DNA of 64,000 bases, taken from Trebonia sp963785645 (GTDB lineage: Bacteria > Actinomycetota > Actinomycetes > Streptosporangiales > Streptosporangiaceae). Below the pieces are notes generated by a model. It was not told the DNA's origin. It saw only the letters and a program-made list of their open reading frames with translations, and did not search any database. The position numbers were made by a program, and so were the translations under genes. The stretch's first letter is position 1. Every line of letters begins with the position of its first letter. The DNA is taken from assembly GCA_963785645.1 (NCBI GenBank), contig CAWAWG010000015.1:159803-223802 (forward strand), written 5' to 3'. Below are positions 1-10,131 of the stretch, one piece after another.

Positions 1-1143
1 CAGAGGCTCGCCGATTAGGCGCTTCTGGACGGTGATCGAACTGGCGCTCCAGGTCCTGCTGGTAGGCGATGAAGATGTGTCCCGCCTGGAGGTTGCCGTT
101 CTCGTCCATGCCGAGGTCGTAGTTGTAGGAGCGGCGGATGAGACGCTGGTTGGCGGTCGCCGTCGTGCGCGGGTTAGCGAGGCGGATGTGGGCGTCGAGT
201 GGCGATCACGTTCCCGTTCGGGTCCGCCTTGTAGTTGGGCGTGTCGAACTCATTCGTGCCGTCCAGGGGGGCGCCGGTGTCCCGGCGGCGGCCGAACATC
301 CCCTCCTGCTCGTTGATGGATACGCGGTCCCAGAACTCGACGAGCATCCGGATCAGGCGCACCGCCAGGTAGGAGCCGCCCTGCGCCCAGGCCGGCTCCG
401 CCGCGTCGTCGACCCAGATCAGGCTGTCGGCCAGGGCACCCGTCGGGTTCGCGGTGCCGTCCTTGAAGCCGAGCAGGTTACGCCCCGTTCCTGACGGGCG
501 CGGTGGCGAGTTGTATCCCTCGATCTTCCAGCGCAGCTGCATGCCGTCGCGTGTGTGCTTGGTGATGTCCCTGATCGCGTGGTGGACCGTGTCCTGGTGG
601 TTGGCGCTCAACTGCAGGAGCAGGTCGCCGTGGAGCCAGGCGGGGTCGGGCGAGTCGTTCGGGAAGGCGGTCAGCGGCTGGAGCTTCAGCGGCTTGCGAT
701 CGGCCAGGCCGTAACGGTCGTCGAACAGCGTCGATCCCACGGACAGCGTGGCGGTCAGCCCGTCGGCGGGGATCATCGGGCCGAGCACGTCGCTGTCGGA
801 CGGCGGCTGGCTGACGCCGAGGTTGGGCGCGATACCGCCGGCGGTGAGGAACCGCGCCCTGGTGGTGATCGTCTGCAGCAGGTCGGCCAGGTCCGCCTTG
901 TCCGTCGCGATCGAATTGAAGGCCGCGACGCAGGTGGCCGCCTGCTTGGCGGAACGGGGTGATGATGCCGGACTGGTTCGCGCCGTGGAACGGGTACGAC
1001 GCCTCCTCGGCGGAGGCGTCGGTGGCCTGCGTTGCGGCGTTCGCGTCTGCGTGTGCGCCGCCGATCAGCACGCCGCCGACCAGCGCGGTGCCGGCGGCAC
1101 CGGCCGCGGTGCCCTTGAGGAAATTGCGGCGGTTGACGTCCAC
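1..1143 (-). CDS. efeB: EfeB, Dyp-type heme peroxidase/deferrochelatase (3' end outside window, frame broken)
   Basis: EfeB is the secreted heme peroxidase of the EfeUOB ferrous-iron uptake system. The GTG start at 1143 gives a Tat signal (VNRRNFLKG, then an Ala/Gly-rich hydrophobic stretch). It is followed by YPFHGANQSGIITPF, which is typical of the mature EfeB N-terminus. Conserved blocks follow in other frames: NLLGFKDGTANP, the DyP GXXDG region, at about 430-480, and HIRLANPRT with RRSYNYDLG near 100-190. Frame breaks lie near 950, 195 and 40. The start is five bases after the efeO stop, so the two are cotranscribed. The C-terminus runs off the left edge. Sequencing indels or real decay cannot be told apart here. 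Confidence 0.85.
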
Positions 1144-1147
1144 GGGG

Positions 1148-2637
1148 TTAGCTCCAGAGGGGTTTGCGTCGGCTGATGTCGAGGGTCGTGTGCTGGTCAG
1201 TGGGAGGGGGGAACTTCGAGGAGGTTAGGAACCTCGGCCAGTGTCTCCAGGAGCTGGCCGATGGCCGCGTCCACGTGCTGACGCTGGGTCGAGGCTGACC
1301 GCCGTCAGCGACTGCCACTGCCCGTTGGCCTGGGTGGCGAGGAGCGCCTTGTCGAGCGCGGCGAGCTGGCTGTCCGCGGTGGCCACGAGGCCGGGCTGGC
1401 GCTCGTCGATGAGGCTGGCTTCCTCGCCGAGCACCACCTTGTCGACCTGCGTGTCGGCATAGGTCATCGCGTAGGCCGCGCCTGCGCCCTCGTTGTCGAT
1501 GCCCGACAGGTGGTCGCGGAGCGCGTCCTCGATGATCTCGTGGACGCGCAGCGGCAGCTGGGTGGGGTCGCCCGCGAGGTCGTCGGTGGTCAGGTTTTTC
1601 TGGACCGTGGCCACGTTCTTGGCGAGGGTCTGCGCGACGGGCAGCAGTTCCTTGGCCGACTGGCCGTTCTACAGGCCGTACTCAAGCCGGTGCAGGCCGG
1701 TGAAGCCGGTGTCGCTGACGCCGTCGGGCAGGCCGTCGGGTAGCCCGTCAACCGCGCCGCCCAGGTCGCCGAAGCTGTCGTAGGACGCGCCGACCCGCTC
1801 CCAGTCGAGCTGGGCGGTGAGCCAGTCCTTCTTGGCCGCCGGGATGCTGCCCCGCCGCAGGTCGGTCTCGATGACGGTGACGGCCTTGGCCAGGCCGGTG
1901 AGCTGAGCGGCGGCGTAGACCTGGTAGAGCTTGTTCGGCGGTGTTATGTCGCCCAGCGTGACGGGCTTGATGGCGACCGGGGCGGCGACCGTGGTTCCGG
2001 TACCCGTCGTCCCGGTGTCCGCGGATACCGTGACCGGCTGCGAGGCGGTCACCGGCTGGGAGCCCATGAAGCACCGGAACGTGTAGGTGCCGGACCCGAG
2101 GGTCGCGGTCAGCGGCGCGGACGTGCCGGGGCCGATCGTCTCGATCTCGCCGACGACCGCGCCGGCGGCGTTGTCCAGGTTGATCTCGCCGGCTAGCCCG
2201 GAGTTGTTGGTCACCGTGATCGTCTGGGTGCCGGACTGTGCGGCGGTCCACTCCGGCGCGCAGTCGGTCTTGCTCACGGTCACGGTGTCGGCCGCGCTGG
2301 TCGCCTTGGCGGGGAGCGCGGCGATCGTCACGCCGGCCGCGAGCGCGGGGACGGCGACCAGGACTCCGGCCACGAGCCACGGGCGGCCCGCCGCGACGCG
2401 CTCCCAGCGGGGGAGCTCGCGCGGCGCACCGGACTCGCCGACGGTGCCGGGCTGAGCGGGGCTGTCAGGTCCGCCGGGGCCGCTTGGTCCAGCCGGGCCG
2501 GCCGGCTGGCCGGGTCCGGCTGGCCTGCCCGGGCCGGCCGACTGGCTCGTGGCGCTGGAATCGCCCGAGCCGTTAAGGGTGCTGGGCGCGCTGGAATCGC
2601 CCGGGGTACCTGAGCTGGCCGAGGTGGCGGCAGGCAT
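1148..2637 (-). CDS. efeO: EfeO, periplasmic iron-binding component (cupredoxin + M75), with in-frame amber codon
   Basis: EfeO is the extracytoplasmic iron-handling partner of EfeU and EfeB. The proposed ATG at 2637 is followed by a Ser/Pro/Gly-rich segment and one membrane anchor (PWLVAGVLVAVPALAAGVT). Next comes a cupredoxin-like domain (FRCFMGSQP), then the M75 domain (KLYQVYAAAQL, FTGLHRLEYGL, AYAMTYADTQVDKVVLGEE). A TAG at 1669-1671 interrupts the conserved EYGLW segment exactly where family members have Trp. The sequence after it (NGQSAKELLPVAQTL) continues in the same frame. A frame break near 1288 restores a C-terminus ending TLDISRRKPLWS at 1148. The N-terminus is uncertain because the efeU/efeO junction is low complexity. 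Confidence 0.8.
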
Positions 2638-2689
2638 CGGGACGGCGACCGGGACCGAGGCGGTGCGGGCAGAAGCGGGCGGGCAGAAG

Positions 2690-3734
2690 CGGTGCGGGCA
2701 GCGGCGGCGGCGCCAACCGGAGCGGCTTCGGCGGCCGGGGCGGAGACCTCGGTTGAGGCTCCGTTTGCGGCCACTGTGGAGGCCGCTCCGGCCGGGGCGG
2801 AGGCGGCCCCGGCCGGAGCTGAGGCGGCAGCGGGCGCGGCGGAGGCGGTCTTCTTGACGCCCGCTGTGCGGCCCGCGTTGACGAAGGCGGGGATGACCAC
2901 CACGAGGTAGGCGAGCCAGGCGGTGACCTGGAGCACGGTCATCTTCGGCGACAGCTCGGTGATGCCGGTGATGATCGACGCCCACCAGGAGCTGGGGTCG
3001 ATGTGCGCGGTCAGGTCGAACGCCAGCCAGGTGTGGCCGGGCAGCCAGCCCGGCGTCCTGCAGGTCGCCGAGGCCGTAGGCGAGCACCCCGGCGGCGATC
3101 ACGATGAGCGCGATCGCGGTCCGGTTGAAGAAAACGCCCACGTTCAGGTGGATCGCCCGGCGGTAGAGCAGCCAGCACAGGACGACCGCGGCGGCGATTC
3201 CGATCGCCGCGCCGACCAGCGGCCCGACCGTCTGCCCCGACGCCTTGGCCGCCGTCCACAGGAAGAGGGTGGTCTCAAGGCCTTCGCGGCCGACGGAGAG
3301 GAACGCGGTCAGGGTGAGTGCGCCGGTGCCGATCGCGGCGGCGCGCGCCACCTCGCCGCGCAGGTGCGCGGAGAGGGTGGCCGCGGTGCGGCGCATCCAG
3401 AAGATCATCGCGGTGACCAGGCAGGACGGCCAGGACGCTGAGCAGCCCGCCGACCGCCTCCTGCCCGGCGCTGCTCAGCACGCTGACGGAGAACGTCAGC
3501 ACGGCTGCGAACGCGGCGGCGAGGGTCACCGCGCCGAGCACGCCGAGCCAGATCGGCGCGGTCGATATGGTCGGTTTGCCGGTTCCCGAGGCACTGGCCC
3601 CCGATGCGGGCGCGCTCGGCACTCGCCGCCGCTGTCTTGCGCACGGCCGCCAGGAGGATGGTCACCACGAGTCCGGCCTCAAGCCCCTCGCGGAGCCCGA
3701 TCAGGAGGTTAGGTACGCTATCGGCCCAAGTCAC
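2690..3734 (-). CDS. efeU: EfeU, FTR1-type iron permease (frame broken, 3' end unresolved)
   Basis: Membrane permease of the EfeUOB iron importer. Both FTR1 signature motifs can be read: LIGLREGLEAGLVV at the N-terminus and SVGREGLETTLFLW in the middle. They are surrounded by hydrophobic helices, with a last helix VTAWLAYLVVVIPAFV near 2900. An Ala-rich tail follows, whose end cannot be placed. Frame breaks fall near 3620, 3420 and 3055. The GTG start at 3734 lies six bases downstream of an IdeR/DmdR box, so iron repression is expected. There is no room for a normal ribosome binding site, which suggests a leaderless or very short-leader transcript. Confidence 0.85.
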
Positions 3735-3740
3735 GGTGAC

Positions 3741-3759
3741 TAAGGTAAGGCTTACCTAA
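3741..3759. promoter_or_regulatory. IdeR/DmdR/DtxR iron box upstream of efeU
   Basis: TAAGGTAAGGCTTACCTAA matches the actinobacterial iron-box consensus TWAGGTWAGSCTWACCTWA at all 19 positions and is a near-perfect palindrome. It ends seven bases from the efeU GTG, so an iron-loaded repressor bound here would cover the promoter/start region of efeUOB. Confidence 0.85.
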
Positions 3760-4016
3760 GTACTCGTCTACCCGTTGTGACATGAATCACTTAGATCTGG
3801 TTAAGATACCGCATAAGGCTACGCGGCCATGCAAAGAATGCCGACTGGCCCCTACGCTCTCACCAGGACTGATGCGCCATCGACGAGGCGGCGGCACGTT
3901 GCCCAGCGGGAGGATCGCGCAGCAGACGCGCCGGCTACCTGGATGATCCCGTTCGCAGTGCGGCCGAAGCGGGACGCCGCCGCGGAGCTCCCGGGCGGCG
4001 TCCGTTGTCACACCCG

Positions 4017-4202
4017 CTACAGGTTCGGCAGGTCCTGGTCGACCTGCTGATCGAGCAGGTTGCCGCCCTGCTGGATTTCCGAGTCGAACTTGTCGCCCGT
4101 CTCGTTGTCCAGGAGCTGCTCACCTTCCTGCGTGGCCTTCTGCACCAGGGCGTCCTCACCGCCCTGGCCGGCCAGCTTCTCGGCCTCGTCGAACAGACCC
4201 AT
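4017..4202 (-). CDS. Small acidic protein, possible Rv0909/MT0933-type antitoxin
   Basis: A 61-residue acidic, Gln-rich helical protein starting MGLFDEAEKLAGQGGEDALV and ending DQQVDQDLPNL. The MGLFD/EKA opening and a short region like 'DNETGDKFDSEIQQGG' resemble small actinobacterial proteins annotated as MT0933-like antitoxins or stress proteins. No toxin partner is seen next to it. It lies downstream of pabA on the same strand, and the apparent pabA 3' end overlaps its 5' end if the pabA frame is read through. The family assignment is tentative. Confidence 0.55.
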   Translation of the reverse strand: MGLFDEAEKLAGQGGEDALVQKATQEGEQLLDNETGDKFDSEIQQGGNLLDQQVDQDLPNL

Positions 4203-4886
4203 TGAAAACCCCCCATTCGCGTCGACGGCTATTACGGGCAGCGTAACCCGCTGGCGGCAGTTGATACTCGTTCCGGACGGGAAACTGCTTGGCTCTAGTC
4301 GCTCGCCCTGTCTGCGCGTGGGCGGCGGCGCTGACGAAGCTGGCGATGATCGTCGACCCGTGCGCGGTCAGGATCGACTCGGGGTGGAACTGAACGCCCT
4401 CGATCGGGCGGGTGCGGTGGCTGACGGCCATGGTGATGCCGTCGGTCCGCGCCGTGACCAGCAGGTCGCGGGGCAGCGTGGCCTCGTCGACGATGAGCGA
4501 GTGGTAGCGGGTGGCCTGGAAGGGGCTCGGCAGGCCGCGCAGGACGCCGTGGCCGTGGTGGGTCACCGGGAACGCCTTGCCGTGCACCGGGCTCGGCGCC
4601 TTGATGATCTGGGCGCCGAACGCGGCGCCGATCGCCTGGTGCCCCAGGCAGATGCCGAGCAGCGGGACGCGCGCCTGCGGCGCAGGCGGTCACCGCGGCG
4701 ATGCTGATGCCCGCCTCGGCCGGGGCACAGGGGCCAGGCGAGATCACCACGCCGGCCGGCCCGGCCGCGATGACCTGCGGCCGCGGTCACCTCGTCGTTG
4801 CGGACGACCTCGACCCGCGCGCCCGCGGTGTCCAGCAGGTGGGCGAGGTTCCAGGTGAACGAGTCGTAGTTGTCGATGAGGATCAC
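4156..4886 (-). CDS. pabA: PabA/TrpG, glutamine amidotransferase of aminodeoxychorismate synthase (frame broken)
   Basis: Class-I glutamine amidotransferase that supplies ammonia to PabB. The GTG at 4886 gives ILIDNYDSFTWNLAHLL, the usual N-terminus. The nucleophile motif LLGICLGHQAIG is readable near 4640, and the His/Glu pair motif GVQFHPESI near 4370. Frame breaks occur near 4775 and between 4590 and 4680. The stop at 4156 is the first in the last frame, but it overlaps the next gene. An alternative stop at 4295 in another frame would give the usual length of about 197 residues. The start overlaps the pabC stop as GTGA. Its neighbours point to PABA synthesis, although amphibolic use by TrpE is possible. 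Confidence 0.8.
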
Positions 4887-5805
4887 GAGCGGCGCGGCCC
4901 GCCGAAGGCGCGACGCGCGGGGCCCGTGCTCCCACGTAGGGCCGGTGCGAGGCGCGGTGCGGCCACCGGAGCGGACGGCCGGGCGTCTGCGGGACGGGCG
5001 GCCAGGGCGGCGGCGAGGGCCGCCGTCACCGGGCCCGGGAGCCAGGTGCGGGTGCACGGTCTCGATGGCGGTGACCGGGAGGACGCCCGGCGACCGCGTT
5101 GGTGACGAAGACCTCGGTCGCCTGGGCCAGCTCGTCGAGGGTGAGGGGCTTCTGGCCGATCCTGATGCCGTGGTCGCGGGCCGCGCGCAGCACGGCGGCG
5201 CGGGTGGTGCCGGGCAGCAGGCGGCCGTCGGCGGGCGGGGTGAGCAGCACGCCGTCGATGACCGCGAACACGTTGGCGCGGTCGGTCTCGAGGAGCTCGC
5301 CGGTCTCGTCGGTGAGCAGCAGGTGCTGGTCCGGTCCCGTCCCGGCCTGGGCGGCGAGCTCGGCGAGGAGCCTGCGGTCACGGTACTTGTGCGCGCCGAT
5401 GCCGCCGGGAACGGTCACCGGGCGGAGCGTGACCGGTGCGGCTGGACGCGCGCGGCCGGCGGGAAAGCGGGACGACCTCGACCGTGGCCTGAAGCGGGCC
5501 GCCGACCGGGCGGACGGTGATCCGCAGCCTGCCCGATGGCCTGGCCGCGAGGCAGCGGGCCAGGTCGGCGGGCAGCGACGCGGGGAGGTCCTTGCCGTAG
5601 AGGTCGCGGACGCTGGCTTCCAGGCGGGCCAGGTGGGCGGCCAGGCCGCGGGTCGCGCCGTCGGTGACCAGCAGCGAGGTGAAGACCCCGGCCGGGCGCG
5701 GAGCAGCGCGGCAGCAGCGATACCGGCGCTCGTGAGGCCGGGAGGCGCCGGAGGGACCGGCACGTCACTGGCGCCCGCGGCGCGGGACGGCGTCGACGGG
5801 ATCAC
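4883..5805 (-). CDS. pabC: PabC-like aminodeoxychorismate lyase, PLP fold-type IV (frame broken)
   Basis: PLP-dependent lyase releasing p-aminobenzoate from aminodeoxychorismate. Fold-type IV motifs are clear in the middle: KYRDRRLLAEL holds the likely PLP lysine. TDETGELLETDRANVFAVIDG and TPPADGRLLPGTTRAAVL are the classic LxExxxSNxF and LPG(I/T)TR regions. EVFVTNAVAGVLPVTAIE closes the active site. The N-terminal third lies in other frames (GVFTSLLVTDG, HLARLEASVRDLYG). Breaks are near 5700, 5450 and 5080. It overlaps pabB upstream by about 40 bases and its stop overlaps the pabA start, so the three are cotranslated. A branched-chain or D-amino-acid aminotransferase is the main alternative, disfavoured by context. 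Confidence 0.75.
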
Positions 5806-7218
5806 CGTCGGCGCGGGTCGCCTCCGCGTGGCGCGAGCGGTCGGGTCGGGCGCCGAGCGCGGTCAGCAGCGGGGTCGCCTTGATCAGGCACTCGGCGTAC
5901 TCGCCGGCCGGGTCGGAGTCGGCGACGATGCCGCCGCCCGCGCCGATCCAGGCCTTGCCGGCGGCGAACTCGAACGTGCGGATCGCGACGTTCAGCTCCA
6001 GGCCCGCGACCGGGGAGCGGTAGCCGACCGCGCCGGTATAGGCCTCGCGCGGGGTGGTCTCGAGCTCGTCGATGATCTCCAGGGCGCGGACCTTCGGCGC
6101 GCCGGTCACCGAACCGGGCGGGAACGCGGCGCGGATCAGGTCGCCGTCGCCGCGCCCGGGGCTCAGCGTGCCGGTGACCGTGGAGACCAGGTGCCAGACG
6201 CCGGGGTGCGGCTCGGGGCCGAGCAGGACGGGGACGGTCACCGAGCCGGGAACGCAGACCCGGCTGAGGTCGTTGCGGACCAGGTCGACGATCATCACGT
6301 TCTCGGCGCGGTTCTTCGCCGACGCCTCAAGCTCGGCGCGCTGCGCGTCGGCCTCGGCGTCGTCGGCGGCCCGGCGCGCGGTGCCCTTGATCGGCTTGGA
6401 GGTGACCGTGTCGCCCGGTGCGGCGGAGGAACAGCTCGGGCGACAGGGACGCGACGGCGGCGTGCCCGCGCCGGGGGCGGAGACGCCGATGAAGGCGGCG
6501 TAGGGCGGGTCGAGCGCGGTCACGCCCTGGCAGAACGCGTCGAGCGGGTCGCCGGCGAAGTCCGCCTCGGCGCGCAGGGTGATGTTGGCCTGGAAGATGT
6601 CCCCCTGGTGGATGTACTCGACCGCCTTGCGGACCGCCTCCTGGTGCCCGGCCGCGCCGGGGACGAGGCGGAACGGGCCGAACTCGTAGCCGTTCGGCCC
6701 CGTGGCCAGGTCGCGGGCGTGCCGCCGGCCAGGACGAGGGCCGCCCGGTCGTCCAGCTCGGCGAACCGCTCCTCAAGGGCGTCCGCGCGCTCCGGCGTCC
6801 ACAGCGCCTCGAAGTACCACTCCCCCGTGGCCCGGTCGCGGCGCAGCACGTGGTCGTAGTAGCCGAACCACCAGGCGGGCAGGGCGCGCGGCCCGGTCGG
6901 CGGCAGCGCCTCGCCGCCCGCGCTGTAGCCGAGGTAGCCGATCCAGCCGCCGCCGAAGCTCCGGTCGCTGCCGACCTGGCCTGGCTCATGAGAATCAACG
7001 GGGCCGGCGAAGTCGTCGTCGAGGACTTCGGCCAGCGGGCCAGGTGCCGCGCGGACGGCCACGGGCTCGGCGGCGATCACGTCGCCGCCGCCCGCCCAGG
7101 CCCCGCAGAGCGCGACCGGGTGCGCGTCCGCCCGGACCAGGCGCAGCACGTCGGCCGGAGCGTCAGCGCCCACCCGAGCGGTCGCCGCACCAGGCGCGAG
7201 CCGTGTTGCGTGTGACAT
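5765..7218 (-). CDS. pabB: PabB, aminodeoxychorismate synthase component I (frame broken)
   Basis: Chorismate-utilising enzyme that aminates chorismate with ammonia from PabA. The ATG at 7218 opens MSHATRLAPGAA. The N-terminal domain contains GGGWIGYLGYSAGGEALPP and WWFGYYDHVLR. The C-terminal catalytic block contains YIHQGDIFQANIT, TSKPIKGTARR, AENVMIVDLVRNDLSR, FPPGSVTGAPKVRALEII and GAGGGIVADSDPAGEYAECL. The Lys of PIKGT is the covalent nucleophile that separates PabB from TrpE (PIAGT), so this is folate/PABA rather than tryptophan synthesis. Frame breaks are near 6690 and 6430. It is first in the pabB-pabC-pabA operon. Confidence 0.85.
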
Positions 7219-7552
7219 ATCGAGAGGGTAACCGGCCACCGTGGCACGCGCACTCCAGTGAAGTCGACAAAACGGTCCACCCCCAGCACGAACGTTGGTC
7301 TCAGCGATAAACCCGGTTTCCCCGCGTTTCAACGGGCAACGCTAACAGAAGACATGAACTCAATGTGATCGATTGCTCACACTGAGGTCTTTTCCCTGCA
7401 CACGGCCGCCTTCGCTAGGGTTCTCCCGGCCGGCGTAGGGTTAACTGAGTAATACGGTTTCTTGTTGAAGTAGCTGATTCTTGTTGATTTCTCGTTTACC
7501 ATTCCGAGGGCTGGAGCGCCGGGCACAGGAGCGTACGGAAGTAGGCGGACCT
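7219..7552. other. Divergent intergenic region, no gene seen
   Basis: This 334-bp spacer separates divergent pabB and the DUF3048 gene. It includes a relatively AT-rich stretch at about 7435-7500 that could hold the DUF3048 promoter. I see no convincing operator, RNA or ORF. Confidence 0.5.
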
Positions 7553-8642
7553 ATGAAATGGCCGCGGGGCACGACGAGGAGGCTGAGTACGTCCGGGAAG
7601 CTGGGGCACGCGGGGTGGTATCTCGCCGTGATCACCGCGGTGTCCGTCAGCTTCTTCCTCGCGTCGTGCAGCAGTGCGGCGCCTGCCCGGCCGCTCGCGG
7701 CGGCCACGCCTTCACAGCGGCCGACCGCCACGCCGCACCGCCACGGTTACGCCCAAAGGACCGCTGCTCGACCCCTTCACCGGGGAGCCGGTCAAAGCCC
7801 TCGGCCCGGTGCTCGCGGTGAAGATCGACAACATCGTGGACGCCCGGCCGCAGACCGGGCTGCAGTCGGCCGACCTTATATACGTGATCCCGGTCGAGGG
7901 CGGGCTCACCCGGTTCATGGCCGTCTACTCCTCGCATATCCCGCCGGTCGTCGGGCCGGTGCGCAGCGCCCGGCAGAGCGACCTCGACATCTTGCGCCAG
8001 TTCGGCCGGCCCGCGTTCGCCTGGTCGGGCGCGACCCCGCACCTGGTGCCGTTCATCGAGCGGGCCCCGATCGTCGACCTCTACGCTCTCCAGGTCGGCG
8101 GCTACTATCGCAGCCCGGACCGGGTTGCGCCGTACAACCTGTACGCGAACACAGGGCAGTTGCTCGCAGAGGCACCCGGCGCCAGCAAGGCCGGTGATAT
8201 CGGGTTCCGGTTCGGGCCGGAACCCGCGGGCGGTAAGGGCACCGCCTCCTACTCGGTGAAGTACCCGGCCGCGTCCTACACCTTCCGCTGGTCGGCGAAG
8301 GACAACCGCTGGCTGACCTGGATGGACGGCGCGCCGGCGATGGCCACCGAGGGCGGGCAGCTCGGCGGCAGCACCGTGATCATCCAGTACACGCAGATCT
8401 CCACGTCTCGGTTCGAGGAGTACGGCAGCCGGCCGCCCTACGCGAAGTCGACCGGCTCAGGCACCGCGGTGATCCTGCGCGACGGCCAGGAGTACACCGT
8501 CCACTGGTCCCGGCCCAGCCTGGGGGGCGGCACCACTTACACGCTCCCCAACGGGCAAAGAATGCTGTTCGCCCCGGGCCAGGTCTGGGTCGTGCTCGCG
8601 CCGGACAGCCAGGCCAGCTATGTCAACGCGTCGAAGGTCTGA
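7553..8642 (+). CDS. DUF3048 (YerB-like) lipoprotein (one frame break)
   Basis: Predicted secreted lipoprotein with a DUF3048 domain; its biochemical role is not established. The ATG at 7553 gives MKWPRGTTRR, a hydrophobic signal and the lipobox FLASC. A Pro/Thr-rich linker follows, in which the frame changes near 7740. The domain then runs uninterrupted: PLTGEPVKALGPVLAVKIDN-like opening (here DPFTGEPVKALGPVLAVKID), ADLIYVIPVEGGLTRFMAVY, VGPVRSARQSDLDIL, YYRSPDRVAPYNLYAN, and a C-terminal half with HWSRPSLGGGTTYTLPNGQ and GQVWVVLAP. It stands alone between divergent and convergent neighbours. Confidence 0.8.
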
Positions 8643-8721
8643 CCTGAGAGACAAGCCGACGCGTAACGCACGAGGCTGAAGGGACAAGGGAATCTCAAGC
8701 GGAGCGTCCGCTGAGATGCGT

Positions 8722-8858
8722 CTTTACTTAGCGGAGCGTCTTTGCTTACCCGGAGGCGCCGCATCCCGGACATACCGGGCGTGATCATGGTCGCCAGGTA
8801 AGCAAAGAGGACGACGGTCACCGCCTGGTAAGCAATCATCGGTCACCGGCTAAGCAAA
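8722..8858. repeat. Cluster of TTTGCTTA / TAAGCAAA octamers
   Basis: Five copies of an octamer occur in both orientations within 137 bp: TTTACTTA (8722), TTTGCTTA (8741), TAAGCAAA (8799), TAAGCAAT (8829) and TAAGCAAA (8851). Several adjoin GGTCACCG or GGCGACC. The cluster lies between the 3' ends of the DUF3048 gene and lacI. Its function is unknown. Confidence 0.55.
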
Positions 8859-8888
8859 GGTGCGGCGGGACTCGGTGGGGGCCGGACG

Positions 8889-9932
8889 TTACCCGGGGGT
8901 TCCCCTTCGGGGAGGGGCGGTGCTGCTGCGGATTATCAGTTCTGTCGGGACGATCGTGGTGTCGGGGCCCGAGGTGTCTCTGACACGTTGGCGAGGAGCT
9001 TCTGGATGCTGAGATGGCCGACGGCGGCGAAGTCCTGGCGGACCGTGGTGAGCGGCGGCCAGAAGGACGCGGCCACGTCCATGTCGTCGAAGCCCACGAT
9101 GCTGACGTCGCCGGGGACATCGCGGCCGAGTTCATGCAGGGCGCGCATGACCCCGAGGGCCATCTCGTCGTTGGCGGCGAAGATCGCGGTGACGTCGGGC
9201 CGCTGGCCCAGGGTCAGGCCGTGCTGGTACCCGGACTCCGCGGTCCAGTTCCCGCGCAGCAGCGGCGGCGGGGTAATGCCGCTCGCCTCGAGCGTGGCCT
9301 GCCAGGACTCGGCGCGGTGGGCGGCCGAGAAAGACGTCTCCGGGTCCGGCGATGTGCCAGACCTGGCGGTGCCCGAGCGCGAGCAGGTGCTCGGTGGCCT
9401 GGCGGGCGCCGAGGGCCTGGTCGGTGTCGACCACGGTGTAGCCGGGGCCGGCGCCCGAGTCGATGACCACAACGGGGATGCCCGGCGGCAGCGCGAACTC
9501 GGCCCGGTCGAGGAAACGGGCCTCCAGGATGATCACCGCGCCGTCGACGGCCTGCACGGACATGCGCTGGTAGGCGCCGGACACGCCGCGCAGGGTCCGG
9601 TCGGTGATCGGCATCAGCAGCACCGAGTAGTCGGCGTGGGCAGCCTCGGTGGCGATCGCGTCCAGGGTGCGGATGTTGCCGAGGGTCTGCAGCGTAGTCA
9701 TTATCACGCCGATCGCGTGGAACCGGCCGCTCTTGAGCGCGCGGGCCGCGCCGTTCGGGCGGTAGCCCAGCGTCTGCATGGCCTCGAGGACGCGGGCACG
9801 GGTGGCCTCGTCGACGTTGGCCTGGCCGTTCGATACGCGGGAAACCGTCTGCGACGAGACGCCGGCCAGGCGGGCCACGTCGGCCATCGACGGCCGCGGC
9901 GTGCCCGCGCGGCTACTCGCGGTCGGTGTCAT
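8889..9932 (-). CDS. LacI-family transcriptional regulator of the galactoside locus (two frame breaks)
   Basis: Sugar-responsive DNA-binding repressor. The ATG at 9932 has GGAG five bases upstream. The N-terminal helix-turn-helix and hinge read SMADVARLAGVSSQTVSRVSNGQ, then RPNGAARALKSGR. The periplasmic-binding-like effector domain follows (VDGAVIILEARFL, VVVIDSGAGPGYTVVDTD, IFAANDEMALGVMRAL, DVSIVGFDDMDVA). A break near 9347 joins HIAGP to ETSFSAAHRAESW. A second break near 8960 restores the usual ending TTIVPTELIIRSS. Two LacI-type operators lie between it and the divergent permease gene, so it probably controls both itself and the transporter operon. Confidence 0.88.
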
Positions 9933-10070
9933 GAGGCTCCCCGTCCGTTCCCAGCGTTCGTATCTGGTGAACCTTCTAATCCTGTCGTCACTGGATCCAG
10001 CCAACAGGGACCGACCCATCAGGATGAGAAGATTCAAAACTGTGCTTGCGCGCCATGTTAGTCCCGCGTT

Positions 10071-10086
10071 ATGTTCACGTAAACAT
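10071..10086. promoter_or_regulatory. LacI-family operator O1
   Basis: ATGTTCACGTAAACAT is an inverted repeat with a central CG, as in LacI-family operators. It sits 20 bp centre to centre from O2, two helical turns, so two dimers could bind the same face of the DNA. Confidence 0.75.
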
Positions 10087-10090
10087 CGCG

Positions 10091-10106
10091 ATGTTTACGC
10101 AAACAT
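10091..10106. promoter_or_regulatory. LacI-family operator O2
   Basis: ATGTTTACGCAAACAT is a near-perfect inverted repeat with central CG, 26 bases before the permease start. Together with O1 it also forms the 20-bp perfect palindrome at 10079-10098. It is the likely binding site of the divergently encoded LacI protein. Confidence 0.78.
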
Positions 10107-10131
10107 CCTACGGAACAGGACGAGAACGACG

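Noticed and set aside
3787..4011. 74-aa ORF between efeU and the small acidic gene
   Set aside because: Basic, Pro/Arg-biased translation with no family or ribosome site; looks like random high-GC ORF.
5765..7218. TrpE (anthranilate synthase) instead of PabB
   Set aside because: PIKGT with the catalytic Lys and adjacent PLP lyase pabC indicate PABA synthesis; TrpE has PIAGT.
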